NCBI GenBank assembly: GCA_035544875.1
Contig: DASZZP010000021.1
Coordinates: forward strand, 1 to 64,000
Length of the DNA stretch: 64,000 nt
Reading direction: 5' to 3'
Source of the DNA: JASLEW01 sp035544875
Lineage (GTDB): Bacteria > Acidobacteriota > Thermoanaerobaculia > Multivoradales > UBA5704
Below the pieces are notes generated by a model, which had not been told where the DNA came from, ran no database searches, and worked only from the letters and a program-made list of their open reading frames with translations. This document shows, one piece after another, positions 7,820-17,668 of the stretch (positions within the stretch are counted from its first letter, which is position 1; each line of letters opens with the position of its first letter). The translations under genes and the position numbers were made by a program.

Positions 7820-8887
7820 TCAACGACCCGGTGCCTCGGCGAGAATGAGGCGCGAGGCCGGGCGACGCTTGGTCTTGATGTCCTGCTCGTAGGTGCACAG
7901 CACGAACACGATCCTGCCGCCGCGAACGTCGCCGCGGAGGTGGGAGCGGGGGCTGTCGGGCGCAATCGGGATGTCGTAGGTTGCCACCACGCCGCCCGAC
8001 GGGCGCAGCAGCTTGAGCTGCCAGTGCGGGCGCCCGTCGACCACGCTGCGGACGACCAGCCCGGCTCCCTGCGGCAGCGGCAGGATCTCGTCGAGCGTGC
8101 GACGCCGGTTGAGCCATGCCACGCGGGCGTCGAAATCGACCGCCATTCGCCGATGCTCCGCCTCGCTAACGCTCGCGCAGTCGGAATCGAGCCCGACGGC
8201 GCCGGTATCCCAGGTGCGCAGGAGCTTGCCCTTGGCGTCATAGAGGTACGCTCCCGGCTGGACTCCAGGCACCACGACGAAAGAGCCATCGGCGAGGAAG
8301 CGCACGCCACCCATCTCGAAGAGGGCACAAGCCACCATATTGGGCGCGCCCGCGCCACGGGAATCGGCGAGGACGGGGCGGAGGTCGGCGAGCCCCTTGT
8401 CCAGAGAGCCAATCCAGGCGATGGTGCCGTCGGGCGCGAAGTCGTTCTTGGCGTCCCGGCGGGCGCCTAGCACCAGGAGCTGCTTGCCCGCCACGTCGAG
8501 GTCGTCGATGAACTCGAAAACCGCCTCCTGACGCAGCGGCTTGTCGAGCTCTCGCCAGGTGAGGCCGAAGAGCGGTCCGGCCACCACGAGGTAGCTGGAG
8601 GAGGCGCCGACCTTGACGTTGAAAGACCAGCCGCCGGGCGCGTTGGCGCCGGGGATCATCTCCCGCGGCGGCGGACCCGCGGGGTCGACCGAAGCCTCGA
8701 CCGTACCGTCTTTCATCAAGGGCAGGTAGACCGCGCGGTCGGAGGCCCAGCGTACGTCGACCGCCTTCTCCAGCCCCGGCGGCAGCACGGTCTCCGAAAT
8801 GATGCGCAGCGCGGGCACCGAGGGTGGCGCCGGTGGAGCGGCGCCCGCCAGCGCGACCAGAGCGGCAACCCACAGCAAGCCGGTCAC
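7820..8887 (-). CDS. Secreted hypothetical protein, probable beta-propeller (NHL/6-bladed type)
   Basis: The GTG at 8887 is preferred over the ATG at 8986: it gives a signal peptide at once (VTGLLWVAALVALAGAAPP), has GGGG a few bases upstream, and the candidate promoter puts the transcript start downstream of 8986. About 355 residues. Recurring blade-like strands (FIDDLDVAGKQLLVLGARRD, GVRFLADGSFVVVPGVQPG, GAYLYDAKGKLLRTWDTG, DEILPLPQGAGLVVRSVVDG) resemble 6-bladed propeller proteins in which D-x-x-G-x-l-l-r-t-W blades alternate. No catalytic residues were recognised. It is first in the run with the cysteine-rich peptide and the carboxypeptidase-regulatory protein, so a shared envelope or surface role is likely but not proven. 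Confidence 0.6.
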   Translation of the reverse strand: MTGLLWVAALVALAGAAPPAPPSVPALRIISETVLPPGLEKAVDVRWASDRAVYLPLMKDGTVEASVDPAGPPPREMIPGANAPGGWSFNVKVGASSSYLVVAGPLFGLTWRELDKPLRQEAVFEFIDDLDVAGKQLLVLGARRDAKNDFAPDGTIAWIGSLDKGLADLRPVLADSRGAGAPNMVACALFEMGGVRFLADGSFVVVPGVQPGAYLYDAKGKLLRTWDTGAVGLDSDCASVSEAEHRRMAVDFDARVAWLNRRRTLDEILPLPQGAGLVVRSVVDGRPHWQLKLLRPSGGVVATYDIPIAPDSPRSHLRGDVRGGRIVFVLCTYEQDIKTKRRPASRLILAEAPGR

Positions 8888-8986
8888 TCGATCCCCCGAG
8901 CGCGTCTGCCTCGCCAGCTCACGGGTGCGCCGCGCGAAGCGCGCCGGTCTTAGGACAGCTAGTAAGCATGAACTAGCAGTGACCAT

Positions 8987-9015
8987 CTTCTAGATCAGAT
9001 TTGCTCCTAAGTCAA
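8987..9015 (-). promoter_or_regulatory. Candidate sigma-70 promoter for the secreted-protein operon
   Basis: On the minus strand TTGACT (9015-9010) and TAGAAG (8992-8987) are separated by 17 bp. The predicted start point is near 8980, giving a leader of about 90 nt before the GTG at 8887. The -10 box matches the consensus at four of six positions. The 300 bp from 8888 to 9187 hold no other convincing gene. Confidence 0.42.
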
Positions 9016-9187
9016 TGGTCCGACGGTTGAAAGTGGCGATCGGGTCCTTGCATCTTCCCACGTGTCGAGTCTCGCGTAGTTCCGTGGCCGTCTTTTCGGA
9101 GTCTTTCGTGGCGGCAGTAGGCGGGAAGCCGCCAACGCTCTGCTCGCCGCCTACATCCGCCTGGCCAGCGAGGCGCGCATCACGCCC

Positions 9188-9625
9188 TCAGGGGTCTTCG
9201 GGCGTTGCCGTGGAGGCGGCGGGTCCTTGGGCCTGCATGGCGTGGTCGACGAGGGCGACTTTTTCGGGGAAGGTGAGGGCGCGGATGGCGGCCAGGAACT
9301 TCTCCGCCTTCATCCCCTTGGCGGCGAGGGCGGCGGCGAAGTCGGGGGCGCGCTCGAGGATGCCTTCGAGATGCTCGACCTCGTAGGGCCGGAGTTTCCA
9401 CGGGATCGGGAGGACGTTGACAGCGAGGTCGTGCTGCTCTGGGGTGAGGCGCCCGGACTTGAGCGGATCGTGATGGGTGAGGAACAGGCGCAGCTGATCG
9501 AGCGACCAGTGGAGGACGGCGCTGCGGGAGAACTCGCCGGGGCCGCGGTGGGAGCGGCCGCCGCGGCGGCCGAGGAAGGCGACGTCGCCGGCGCCGAGCT
9601 GGAGGGTGGTGCCGCGGCCGGCCAT
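9188..9625 (-). CDS. Hypothetical 145-residue protein
   Basis: Start taken at the ATG at 9625 (MAGRGTTLQLGAGDVAFLG), two bases after the stop of a 35-residue frame; longer versions read through Arg-rich non-protein-like sequence. The C-terminal 100 residues are helical and well composed (WSLDQLRLFLTHHDPLKSG, LTPEQHDLAVNVLPIPW, YEVEHLEGILERAPDFA, GMKAEKFLAAIRALTF). No signal peptide or membrane segment is visible and no family was recognised. It sits close to the PIN/RHH toxin-antitoxin pair on the same strand. Confidence 0.5.
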   Translation of the reverse strand: MAGRGTTLQLGAGDVAFLGRRGGRSHRGPGEFSRSAVLHWSLDQLRLFLTHHDPLKSGRLTPEQHDLAVNVLPIPWKLRPYEVEHLEGILERAPDFAAALAAKGMKAEKFLAAIRALTFPEKVALVDHAMQAQGPAASTATPEDP

Positions 9626-9627
9626 GG

Positions 9628-9735
9628 CTAGGCCTGTTGCCCCTGCGCGGCGTCGTGGCACAACCGGCGCAGGCCGTGGCTGGAGGTCACTTCTTGGCCG
9701 AAGCGGCAGGGCGGACCTGGTTCGGGCTCGATCAT
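9628..9735 (-). CDS. Possible 35-residue small protein
   Basis: An ATG at 9735, preceded by AGAGGT, opens a 35-codon frame (MIEPEPGPPCRFGQEV, then GLRRLCHDAAQGQQA) whose TAG is followed after two bases by the ATG of the 145-residue gene. This arrangement suggests coupled translation of a leader peptide or small partner. It has two cysteines and no membrane segment. The frame is too short for composition to prove it is coding. Confidence 0.3.
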   Translation of the reverse strand: MIEPEPGPPCRFGQEVTSSHGLRRLCHDAAQGQQA

Positions 9736-10124
9736 CGGCGACCTCTGGCGGCGCCGGGGCAAGGGGGAGGCGTGGCGGCGGCCAGCGCAGCCGAGACGAT
9801 CGCCGGCGGGCAAGCGGCCGGGCCTGGCGGGGTGCGGGTCGACATTCGCCGAAGTATCGCGATGATGTCGTGAGTGTACTCGCATCCGGCTTCTCCGTCA
9901 AGAGCGGCGGCGCGTCTGTGCGCGCCTGGCGCCTGGCGAGCTGTTGGGGCGTCCTCCGGCGTCAGGCGTCGCGTATCCCGCGACCGCGGCAGAAGGCGGA
10001 CTTCTCCGCGCCATGGCGCCGTCTTCGAGCGCAGCGCGCAACGGACGACGCGCGAGCTCTCCGCCTTGCAGGCCGGCTTCCACCTCGACCTGACCCTGGT
10101 GAGCCTGGATCTCGCAGAAACCTT
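9736..10124. other. Intergenic stretch, possible gene remnant
   Basis: No complete gene is visible. On the plus strand, about 10018-10128 reads VFERSAQRTTRELSALQAGF and then HLDLTLVSLDLAETF before a TAG. It has good codon composition but no start and no family, so it may be the tail of a decayed gene converging on the PIN toxin. Confidence 0.25.
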
Positions 10125-10580
10125 CTAGCGGAGGCCGCCGCCATCGCGGCCGCCGCCGGGGGCGAGGTCGGCGATCCAGGCGACGTGCGGCGCCAGGCGG
10201 TCGGCGCGCAGGGCGTCGTAGAGCTTGCGGTCGGCGGTGAGGAGCGGACAGTGGGCTTCCAGGGCAAGGGCAAGATAGATGCTTTCGGGGACTGAAAGGC
10301 CGGTGCGCAGGGCAATGCCCAGGGCAGCTGGCGCGAGCTGGGACGCCGCACTCCACTCGCAGGGGACCTGGCCTAACTCGGCGAGCACCCGGTGGGCTTC
10401 GTCCGAAGGTATCTCCCGGCGGCTCACCCGGCGGGCGAGCAGGGAGGCGATCTCGACGTGCAGGAGGTCGGGCGCCAGCAGCTCGACCGCGTCGGCAAGC
10501 AGCAGCTCCGCCTGCGCCGTGTAGGGCTCCTCGAAATACCACTGCGCGGCGACGCTGGCGTCGACGACGAAGCGCTTCAT
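10125..10580 (-). CDS. PIN-domain toxin ribonuclease (VapC/FitB type)
   Basis: 151 residues. The PIN-fold acidic residues are in place: Asp7 in FVVDASVAAQW, Glu43 in LLHVEIASLLARR, Glu99 in SVPESIYLALA (commonly Asp) and Asp117 in PLLTADRKLYDAL. PIN toxins of type II toxin-antitoxin pairs are metal-dependent ribonucleases that cut tRNA or rRNA when the antitoxin is lost. The RHH antitoxin gene lies 65 bp upstream on the same strand. That gap is unusually wide for vapBC, where the genes normally touch or overlap. The C-terminal Gly/Arg-rich tail is not conserved. Confidence 0.8.
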   Translation of the reverse strand: MKRFVVDASVAAQWYFEEPYTAQAELLLADAVELLAPDLLHVEIASLLARRVSRREIPSDEAHRVLAELGQVPCEWSAASQLAPAALGIALRTGLSVPESIYLALALEAHCPLLTADRKLYDALRADRLAPHVAWIADLAPGGGRDGGGLR

Positions 10581-10645
10581 CGGCGCACTCCGCAGGCTTC
10601 AAGCGGTCTCGGCGGCGAAGGGGAGAGGGGGTGAGGCATCCGGAC

Positions 10646-10876
10646 TCAGGCCCCCCGGCCCTCGCGCAGCAGCTCGACGCTGCCGGAAAGAGTGCGGCCG
10701 GCCCAGCCGGCGCGCAGGCGCCGCGCCCCCTCCAGGGCGCGCGCGTGCGAGATCCCGAGCGCCACCTCGAGGATGGCGCGCGCTTCCTCTTCGACGGTGC
10801 GGCCGTGGCGCTGCGCCAGGCGGCTCAGACCTTCGACCGCCCTGGGGTCCACGTCCTGCAGCACGAGGTGAGCCAT
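10646..10876 (-). CDS. Arc/RHH-type antitoxin (FitA-like)
   Basis: 76 residues. The N-terminus HLVLQDVDPRAVEGLSRLA gives the ribbon strand followed by a helix, and RHGRTVEEEARAILEVAL is the typical second helix of FitA/VapB-type ribbon-helix-helix proteins. It should bind its own operator as a dimer and cover the toxin active site with its C-terminus. It is the upstream partner of the PIN toxin. The C-terminal third is Arg/Gly-rich. Confidence 0.75.
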   Translation of the reverse strand: MAHLVLQDVDPRAVEGLSRLAQRHGRTVEEEARAILEVALGISHARALEGARRLRAGWAGRTLSGSVELLREGRGA

Positions 10877-10978
10877 CTCAGTCGTTCGCCGATCTCCGCG
10901 CCGGTCGCCTGCCTATGTTGTCGCCTCGCCGCCAATGGCGTTCTCAGGGGCGGCGGGTGCTCAGGGGCGGCGGCGCGC

Positions 10979-11506
10979 TCAGGGGCCGGCGACCGGCCGC
11001 ACTTCGGTGACGAAGTACTCGGTCTCGCCGAAGCAGCTCATCGGCACACCGCGGTGCTGCTCGTAGTGGAGCGCCACCCGCTGCCCCATGCTCTGGTTGA
11101 TCCTGGCGGCGACGCCGTCGTCGCGCACCGTGAAGTGGAAGATCTCGGGCATCGTCCCGGGCAGGTTGACCATCGCGAGCTCTCCCTCCCAGGTCTTGCA
11201 TAGCCACCCCTTGTGCGAAAACTTCTGCACCCAGCCCGCCCGCTCGCCATCCGAGTAGTTGAACTTCAGGGCCCCCCAGGAGTAGAGCGCGAACCCTCCC
11301 ACCACCAGCAGCAGCAGGAGCAGCGCCGCCAGGCCGCCCCGCCTGCCGCGCCGGCGCGGCGGCGCCCCGGCAGGCACGCCGCCACCGCCCGCGGAACGCC
11401 CGGCCTGGCCTCCAGGGCTGCCCCCGCCGCTGCCGGCGCCCCGCCCCTGCCCGATGTCCGGGGCCGCGGGGGCCGCCGGTCCGCCCTGTCTCTCGTCCCG
11501 CCTCAT
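10979..11506 (-). CDS. Single-pass membrane protein of unknown function
   Basis: 175 residues. The first 55 are a Gly/Pro/Arg/Gln-rich disordered tail, then RRRGRRGG precedes one transmembrane helix (about residues 58-77, LAALLLLLLVVGGFALYSWG), then a compact domain of about 95 residues (KFNYSDGERAGWVQKFSHKG, CKTWEGELAM, FHFTVRDD, VALHYEQHRG). The YSDGERAGWVQKFSHKG...TWEGEL pattern is one I associate with uncharacterised membrane-anchored proteins of several phyla. The positive residues ahead of the helix suggest an N-in orientation with the domain outside. It is 211 bp downstream of sdhB. Confidence 0.6.
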   Translation of the reverse strand: MRRDERQGGPAAPAAPDIGQGRGAGSGGGSPGGQAGRSAGGGGVPAGAPPRRRGRRGGLAALLLLLLVVGGFALYSWGALKFNYSDGERAGWVQKFSHKGWLCKTWEGELAMVNLPGTMPEIFHFTVRDDGVAARINQSMGQRVALHYEQHRGVPMSCFGETEYFVTEVRPVAGP

Positions 11507-11716
11507 CTCGTCCTCCCCTATCCGGGAGACGCCCGCCCGGCACCTCGCACGATCATTCTACAGAAATGGCCCGGCGTGGCGGTGACGCATGCGGGAAACC
11601 GCGCCGCGTCAGGACCCGCCGCGAGTGGGCAAGGGAACCCGGCGCGCATCCGCGCCGCCGCGCAGCCGCGCACGCCCCTCGCCGTCCTCGAGCCCCTCCG
11701 GGCAACCAGCAATTTG

Positions 11717-12490
11717 CTAACGCACGCCGGTGGCCTGGGCGGACGGAGCGGCGCGCGCCCTGGCCCTGAGGTAGTCGCGGTTCATGCGGGCGATGAAGTC
11801 GATCGTGATGCGCTTGGGGCAGACGGCTTCGCACTCGGCGAAGTTGGAGCAGGCGCCGAAGCCCTCGCGCTCCATCGCGTCGACCATCGCCAGCGCGCGC
11901 TCGGAGCGCTCGGGCTGCCCCTGCGGCAGCAGGCCGAGATGCGAGATCTTGGCGGAGGTGAAGAGCTGCGCGGCGCCGTTCGGGCACTGCGCGACGCAGG
12001 CGCCGCAGCCGATGCAGGCGGCGGCGTCGAAGGCCCGGTCGGCGACCGGCTTGGGCACCGGCGCGAGGTTGGCTTCGGGCGCGCTGCCGGTCGACACCGA
12101 GATGAAGCCGCCGGCCTGGATGATGCGGTCGAAGGCGCTGCGATCGACCATCAGGTCCTTGAGCACCGGGAAGGGGCGCGCCCGCCAGGGCTCGAGGCGG
12201 AGGACGGCGCCGTCCTTGAAGTGGCGCATGTGAAGCTGGCAAACCGTGGTGCCGGGCAGCGGACCGTGCGCCTCGCCGTTGATCATGAAGCCGCAGGCGC
12301 CGCAGATCCCTTCGCGGCAATCGTGGTCAAAGGCAATGCGGTCCTCCCCGCCGGCGGCGAGCTGTTCGTTGACCACGTCGAGCATCTCGAGAAAGGAGCT
12401 GTCCGGGTTGATGCCGAGCGCCTCGTAGCGCACCATGCGGCCCGGCGCGCCGGGGCCGTTCTGGCGCCAGACATAGAGGGTGAGGTCCAT
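11717..12490 (-). CDS. sdhB: Succinate dehydrogenase iron-sulfur subunit
   Basis: 257 residues. It carries the [2Fe-2S] cysteines in CREGICGACG with the distant Cys in TTVC, then CIGCGACVAQCPN for the [4Fe-4S] cluster and CSNFAECEAVCPK contributing to the [3Fe-4S] cluster. The subunit passes electrons from the flavoprotein to the cytochrome b anchor and quinone at the inner membrane. It starts immediately after the sdhA stop codon (TAA-ATG, no gap), so the two are translationally coupled. The order sdhC-sdhA-sdhB with one cytochrome gene is that of the SQR/QFR type found in Bacteroidetes and Acidobacteria. Confidence 0.95.
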   Translation of the reverse strand: MDLTLYVWRQNGPGAPGRMVRYEALGINPDSSFLEMLDVVNEQLAAGGEDRIAFDHDCREGICGACGFMINGEAHGPLPGTTVCQLHMRHFKDGAVLRLEPWRARPFPVLKDLMVDRSAFDRIIQAGGFISVSTGSAPEANLAPVPKPVADRAFDAAACIGCGACVAQCPNGAAQLFTSAKISHLGLLPQGQPERSERALAMVDAMEREGFGACSNFAECEAVCPKRITIDFIARMNRDYLRARARAAPSAQATGVR

Positions 12491-14413
<1,923 letters not shown>

Positions 14414-14431
14414 CGCAGTCCCCTAAGTGAC

Positions 14432-15109
14432 CTAGCGAACCCAGCCCGCCAGCACCGCCAGCGGGAAAGAGACGTTGCCGGCGGTGATGAGTAGGGCGAA
14501 AGCATGGGCGAAGCCGTTGCGCCAGCGGTTGAAGCGCGGGTGGCTCCAGCCCAGCGACTGGAACAGGCTCCACAGCCCGTGGTCGAGGTGAAGGCCGAGC
14601 GCCACCTGGGCGACGACGTAGAACAGCGCCACCCACCAGACCCGGAAGCCGGTGACCACGTTGTGATAGACGTCGCCGGCCACGAACCGCGGGTGCACGG
14701 TGCCCCAGGTGAAATGGAGCAGGTGATAGATCACGAACAGCAGGATGATCACCCCGCCCCAGCGCATGGTGCGCGCGGCATAGCGGGTATGGATGCGGCT
14801 TCTGACGGCGTAGCGCGACGGCCGCGCCTCGCGCGACAGCAGGGTCAGCTGCCAGGCCGACCAGAGGTGGAGGACGACCGCCGCCAGCAGCACGGCGCGC
14901 ACTGCCCATAGCAGGCCGCTCGCGGGCAGCGCCGGTGTGCCCGCGCTGCGTAGGAAGGCGGCGTAGCTGTTGAGCCCTTCCCGCCCCTCGTAGAGCTTGA
15001 GGTTGCCGATCATGTGGAGCAGCACGAAGCCGAACAGCACGATGCCGCTGCCGGCCATGACCGCCTTCTTGCCCACCGCCGAGCGGTAGAAGTCAGGAAA
15101 CCAGGCCAT
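14432..15109 (-). CDS. sdhC: Succinate dehydrogenase cytochrome b subunit
   Basis: 225 residues with five hydrophobic helices. Candidate haem-ligand histidines are in VLLHMIGNLK (helix 1), VLHLWSAWQ (helix 2), YHLLHFTWG (helix 3) and LGLHLDHGLW (helix 4), as in the diheme cytochrome b558 family with a single anchor protein. It anchors SdhAB in the membrane and reduces quinone; an mqnD gene elsewhere in the window suggests menaquinone. First gene of sdhCAB; the region upstream contains TATCAT/CATAAGAT-like AT stretches that may be the promoter, plus a short repeat copy. Confidence 0.9.
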   Translation of the reverse strand: MAWFPDFYRSAVGKKAVMAGSGIVLFGFVLLHMIGNLKLYEGREGLNSYAAFLRSAGTPALPASGLLWAVRAVLLAAVVLHLWSAWQLTLLSREARPSRYAVRSRIHTRYAARTMRWGGVIILLFVIYHLLHFTWGTVHPRFVAGDVYHNVVTGFRVWWVALFYVVAQVALGLHLDHGLWSLFQSLGWSHPRFNRWRNGFAHAFALLITAGNVSFPLAVLAGWVR

Positions 15110-15231
15110 TGTGCCGCCCCCGTCGAAGCCCGCTCACCGCCGGCCGCTGGTGACCACGCGCTATGTCAGCCCGGACCGGATGTTCCGACCGACCGCGATC
15201 GACCCCACGCGAGCCTGGATCTTATGATGAT

Positions 15232-15259
15232 ACGGCGCTGCGATGTGGCGGTGGAGGCC
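15232..15259 (+). repeat. Dispersed intergenic repeat, short copy
   Basis: A 28-bp stretch (ACGGCGCTGCGATGTGGC followed by GGTGGAGGCC) between sdhC and pcnB nearly matches the core of the repeats at 22.88 and 36.85 kb. Only the core is present here. Confidence 0.55.
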
Positions 15260-15263
15260 CACT

Positions 15264-16565
15264 CTAGGCGCCACCGGAGCCGCGGCGCCGGCGGCGCCGG
15301 CGGACGCGGGTGCGCAAGGCGACCGCCGACTGTCCCTTGGGCAGCGCCCGGTGGCGCGCGGCCGCCTGCCAGGCGGCGAGCGCCTCGGCCCCCTCGCCGG
15401 TGGCGTCGACCAGCAGCTCGAACAGCAGCAGCGCGTCATCGAAGGACGGCTTGCGGGCGAAGCGCACCCGCTCGGGCAGGCTCCAGCCCGGCTCGCAGAG
15501 CCGCTGGAAGCCGGCGAGCGCCTGCTGGACCTGCTGCGACTTGAGGTTCGACACCGTGAAGCGCGCCAGGAACGGCGCCGCCTCCTCCTGGACCAGCGCC
15601 TCGATCGCCTGCCGGGTCATCGGCCGCTGGTCGATGGCCTCGATGTCGTAGCGCCGCAGCATGACGGTGGGCAGCAGCAGCGCCGCCAGCAGGGCGCTGT
15701 CGGGCAGCTCGCGCCCCTCGCTCACCATGCGGTCGATGGCCGGCAGCATCTGGCCGAAGTTGCCCAGCCCGCGCTCGCCCGCACGCAGCATGGCATAGGC
15801 CTCCGGCAGCATCACCTCGAGCAGGCCGAGCTCCAGCATCCACTGCATGGCGGCGCCGGCATGGCCGCAACGCAGCAGCTGCGCGATCTCTTCGGTCATC
15901 CGCGCCGGCGACGCCTTGTCGAGGTCCCGGCGGTGGCGGTGGATGGCCTCCTGGGTCTCGCGCTCGATGCCGAACCCCAGGCGGCCGGCGAACTCGCAGG
16001 CGCGCAGCATCCGCACCGGGTCCTCGCGGAAGCGGACGTCGGGATCGCCGATCGCCCGCACCAGCCGCTTCTGCAGATCGTCGATGCCGCCGACGTAGTC
16101 GATCACCGTGTAGTCGGCGATGTTGTAGAAGAGCGCGTTGATCGTGAAGTCGCGGCGGAAGGCGTCCTGGCGCGGCGTGCCGTAGGTGTTGTCGCTGGTG
16201 ATGAGCAGGTCGCCTTCGGCGGCGGTCTGGTCGTCGGGCTCGGGGTCGCGCCGGAAGGTGGAGACGTCGACGACGTCGCCGTCGTGGAAGTAGACGTGCA
16301 CCAGGCGGAAGCGGCGGCCAATTATGCGCGAGTTGCCGAACAGGCGGCGCACCTCGTTGGGCCGGGCGTTGGTGCCGACGTCGAAGTCCTTCGGCTTGCG
16401 GCCGAGCAGCAGGTCGCGCACGCCGCCCCCGACGAGGTAGGCCTTGTAGCCGGCCTTGTGCAACCGGTAGAGGACCTTGACGGCGTTCTTGTCGATGTTG
16501 CTGCGGGAAATGGGGTGCTCGGCTCGGGGTACGATCCGTGGTGGCAGCTCGGGGTCGTCGATCAC
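15264..16565 (-). CDS. pcnB: Poly(A) polymerase / tRNA nucleotidyltransferase family
   Basis: 433 residues. Class II nucleotidyltransferase head with LVGGGVRDLLLGRKPKDFDV, in which the GG and the D-x-D metal ligands are intact, followed by ARPNEVRRLF and GRRFRLVHV. The RDFTINALFY and VRMLRACEFAGRLGF motifs follow. The R-F-R-L-V-H-V form and the basic C-terminal tail (RRRRRR) favour PcnB, which adds 3' poly(A) to RNA and promotes decay, over the CCA enzyme, but the two are close and this protein could mature tRNA ends instead. It is a single gene between sdhC and a 578-bp gap. Confidence 0.85.
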   Translation of the reverse strand: MIDDPELPPRIVPRAEHPISRSNIDKNAVKVLYRLHKAGYKAYLVGGGVRDLLLGRKPKDFDVGTNARPNEVRRLFGNSRIIGRRFRLVHVYFHDGDVVDVSTFRRDPEPDDQTAAEGDLLITSDNTYGTPRQDAFRRDFTINALFYNIADYTVIDYVGGIDDLQKRLVRAIGDPDVRFREDPVRMLRACEFAGRLGFGIERETQEAIHRHRRDLDKASPARMTEEIAQLLRCGHAGAAMQWMLELGLLEVMLPEAYAMLRAGERGLGNFGQMLPAIDRMVSEGRELPDSALLAALLLPTVMLRRYDIEAIDQRPMTRQAIEALVQEEAAPFLARFTVSNLKSQQVQQALAGFQRLCEPGWSLPERVRFARKPSFDDALLLFELLVDATGEGAEALAAWQAAARHRALPKGQSAVALRTRVRRRRRRRGSGGA

Positions 16566-17143
16566 CCGACGATTATACGGAGGGTGGCGCGGGCCAACCG
16601 GACGCCCGTCGAGATTCCGGGGTTTTTCGGCGTTTTTCGGTGTTTTCGGCGGGGGAAAAGGCTAGAGGAAAAAAGGGGCCGGGGCAGGCGGAGGGTTGAG
16701 ACCCGCCCCGGCGCTTGGGAGAGGAGACTGTTCCTGCGTGTTGCGTTGCGACCCTGGTGAGAGGACGAGGAATGCGCCGGCGGCAAGCTCTGCGAAGTGG
16801 GTCGATGTCGGGTGCCGGCGCATCTCTCATCCTCTCGCCGGCCAGTGATCCATGATCCGTGCCAGGCACGCGACGACCGGAGAAAGACATTTGGTTTCAA
16901 AGCTTTGGCTCGTTTCTTGTGGCTTGCCGGGTGGGGTGGAGCGGTGGCGGCGTCTCCCGGCGGGGACGGGGGTGATCCCTGGGGAGGTCTGCGGCCGGCG
17001 CTGGGACTGCTGGTTCCCCGGAGTAGGACTGCGCGGGACCTGCGGGGCTCCGCGGAGGCCCGGATGTGCGCCGGGTTCAATATCCGAGGTGCTTCGCGGG
17101 GGCACGGAGGCACGCCGGGTTCAGTCGGCGCTAACCCTGACGG
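16566..17143. other. 578-bp intergenic region without a protein gene
   Basis: No convincing coding frame on either strand. It contains a run of GTTTTTCGG-type repeats just upstream of pcnB, a long imperfect hairpin (16756-16839), an unusually AT-richer island around 16885-16920, and two GCCGGGTTCA copies near 17070 and 17110. Its size and structure are compatible with a non-coding RNA, but I do not recognise a known RNA family. Confidence 0.35.
16756..16839. repeat. Long imperfect intergenic hairpin
   Basis: Arms 16756-16781 and 16814-16839 (26 nt each) pair with only a few mismatches. The top ten pairs, ATGCGCCGGC against GCCGGCGCAT, are perfect. The loop is 32 nt. No T-run follows on either side, so it is not a typical intrinsic terminator. 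Confidence 0.6.
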
Positions 17144-17608
17144 CTAGACCAGGCGACTCTGGATATCGATCTCGGAGTCGAGGGTGCGGTGGACGGGACA
17201 GTGGCCGGCGATCTCGAGCAGCCGGGCGCGCTGCTCGGCGGTGAGGGGGCCGGTCAGCTCGATCTCGAGGTCGATGTGGTCGAGCATGCCCTGCTTGGTC
17301 TCGCAGGTGGCGCAGTCTTCGGCGTGAATCCGGGAATGCCTGAGCCGCACCCGCACCCCGACGAGCGGCATCTTCTTGCGCGCCGCATACAGGTGAAGGG
17401 TGATCGAGGTGCAGGCGCCGAGGGCGGCCAGCAGCAGGTCGTAGGGATTGGGGCCGAGGTCGGTGCCGCCCGCGGCGACCGGCTCGTCGGCGCGCAGGTG
17501 GTGGCGGCCGGCGCGGATCTCCTGCGCTAGGCCGGGCCCGGTGCCGACGACCTCGACTTGCGGACTCGGAGCGGGCTCGCTCGGAGCCTGTGAAGGGTCG
17601 CCGTTCAT
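17144..17608 (-). CDS. OsmC-like peroxiredoxin family protein
   Basis: 154 residues. The two OsmC/Ohr cysteines are visible: one in LGACTSITLHLYAARK near residue 66, at the start of the central helix, and one in GHCPVHRTL near residue 137. GGTDLGPNPYDLLLAALG is the characteristic segment ahead of the first. Members reduce organic hydroperoxides or act on small thiols; the CPVHRTL form is typical of the YhfA/OsmC side of the family rather than Ohr. Cytoplasmic, with no signal peptide. It is transcribed divergently from the osmoprotectant transporter, 60 bp away. Confidence 0.85.
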   Translation of the reverse strand: MNGDPSQAPSEPAPSPQVEVVGTGPGLAQEIRAGRHHLRADEPVAAGGTDLGPNPYDLLLAALGACTSITLHLYAARKKMPLVGVRVRLRHSRIHAEDCATCETKQGMLDHIDLEIELTGPLTAEQRARLLEIAGHCPVHRTLDSEIDIQSRLV

Positions 17609-17631
17609 CGCGCCGGGATGCTATCACCCGG

Positions 17632-17662
17632 TTGAAGTAGAGGCGAAAGCGCGCGCTACACT
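17632..17662 (+). promoter_or_regulatory. Candidate promoter giving a leaderless transporter mRNA
   Basis: TTGAAG (17632-17637) and TACACT (17657-17662) are 19 bp apart. The predicted start point at about 17669 coincides with the GTG start codon of the ABC ATPase, and no SD-like sequence lies between. The spacing is longer than ideal. Confidence 0.38.
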
Positions 17663-17668
17663 ACCGCC

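Noticed and set aside
9060..9187. Plus-strand reading ANALLAAYIRLASEARITPS ahead of the 145-residue gene
   Set aside because: The composition looks coding, but there is no start, no family, and the frame runs into the convergent gene; too little to call.
17060..17100. TTCAATA-like loop resembling a tRNA T-arm
   Set aside because: The T-stem has only about four pairs and no acceptor, D or anticodon stem can be drawn upstream.
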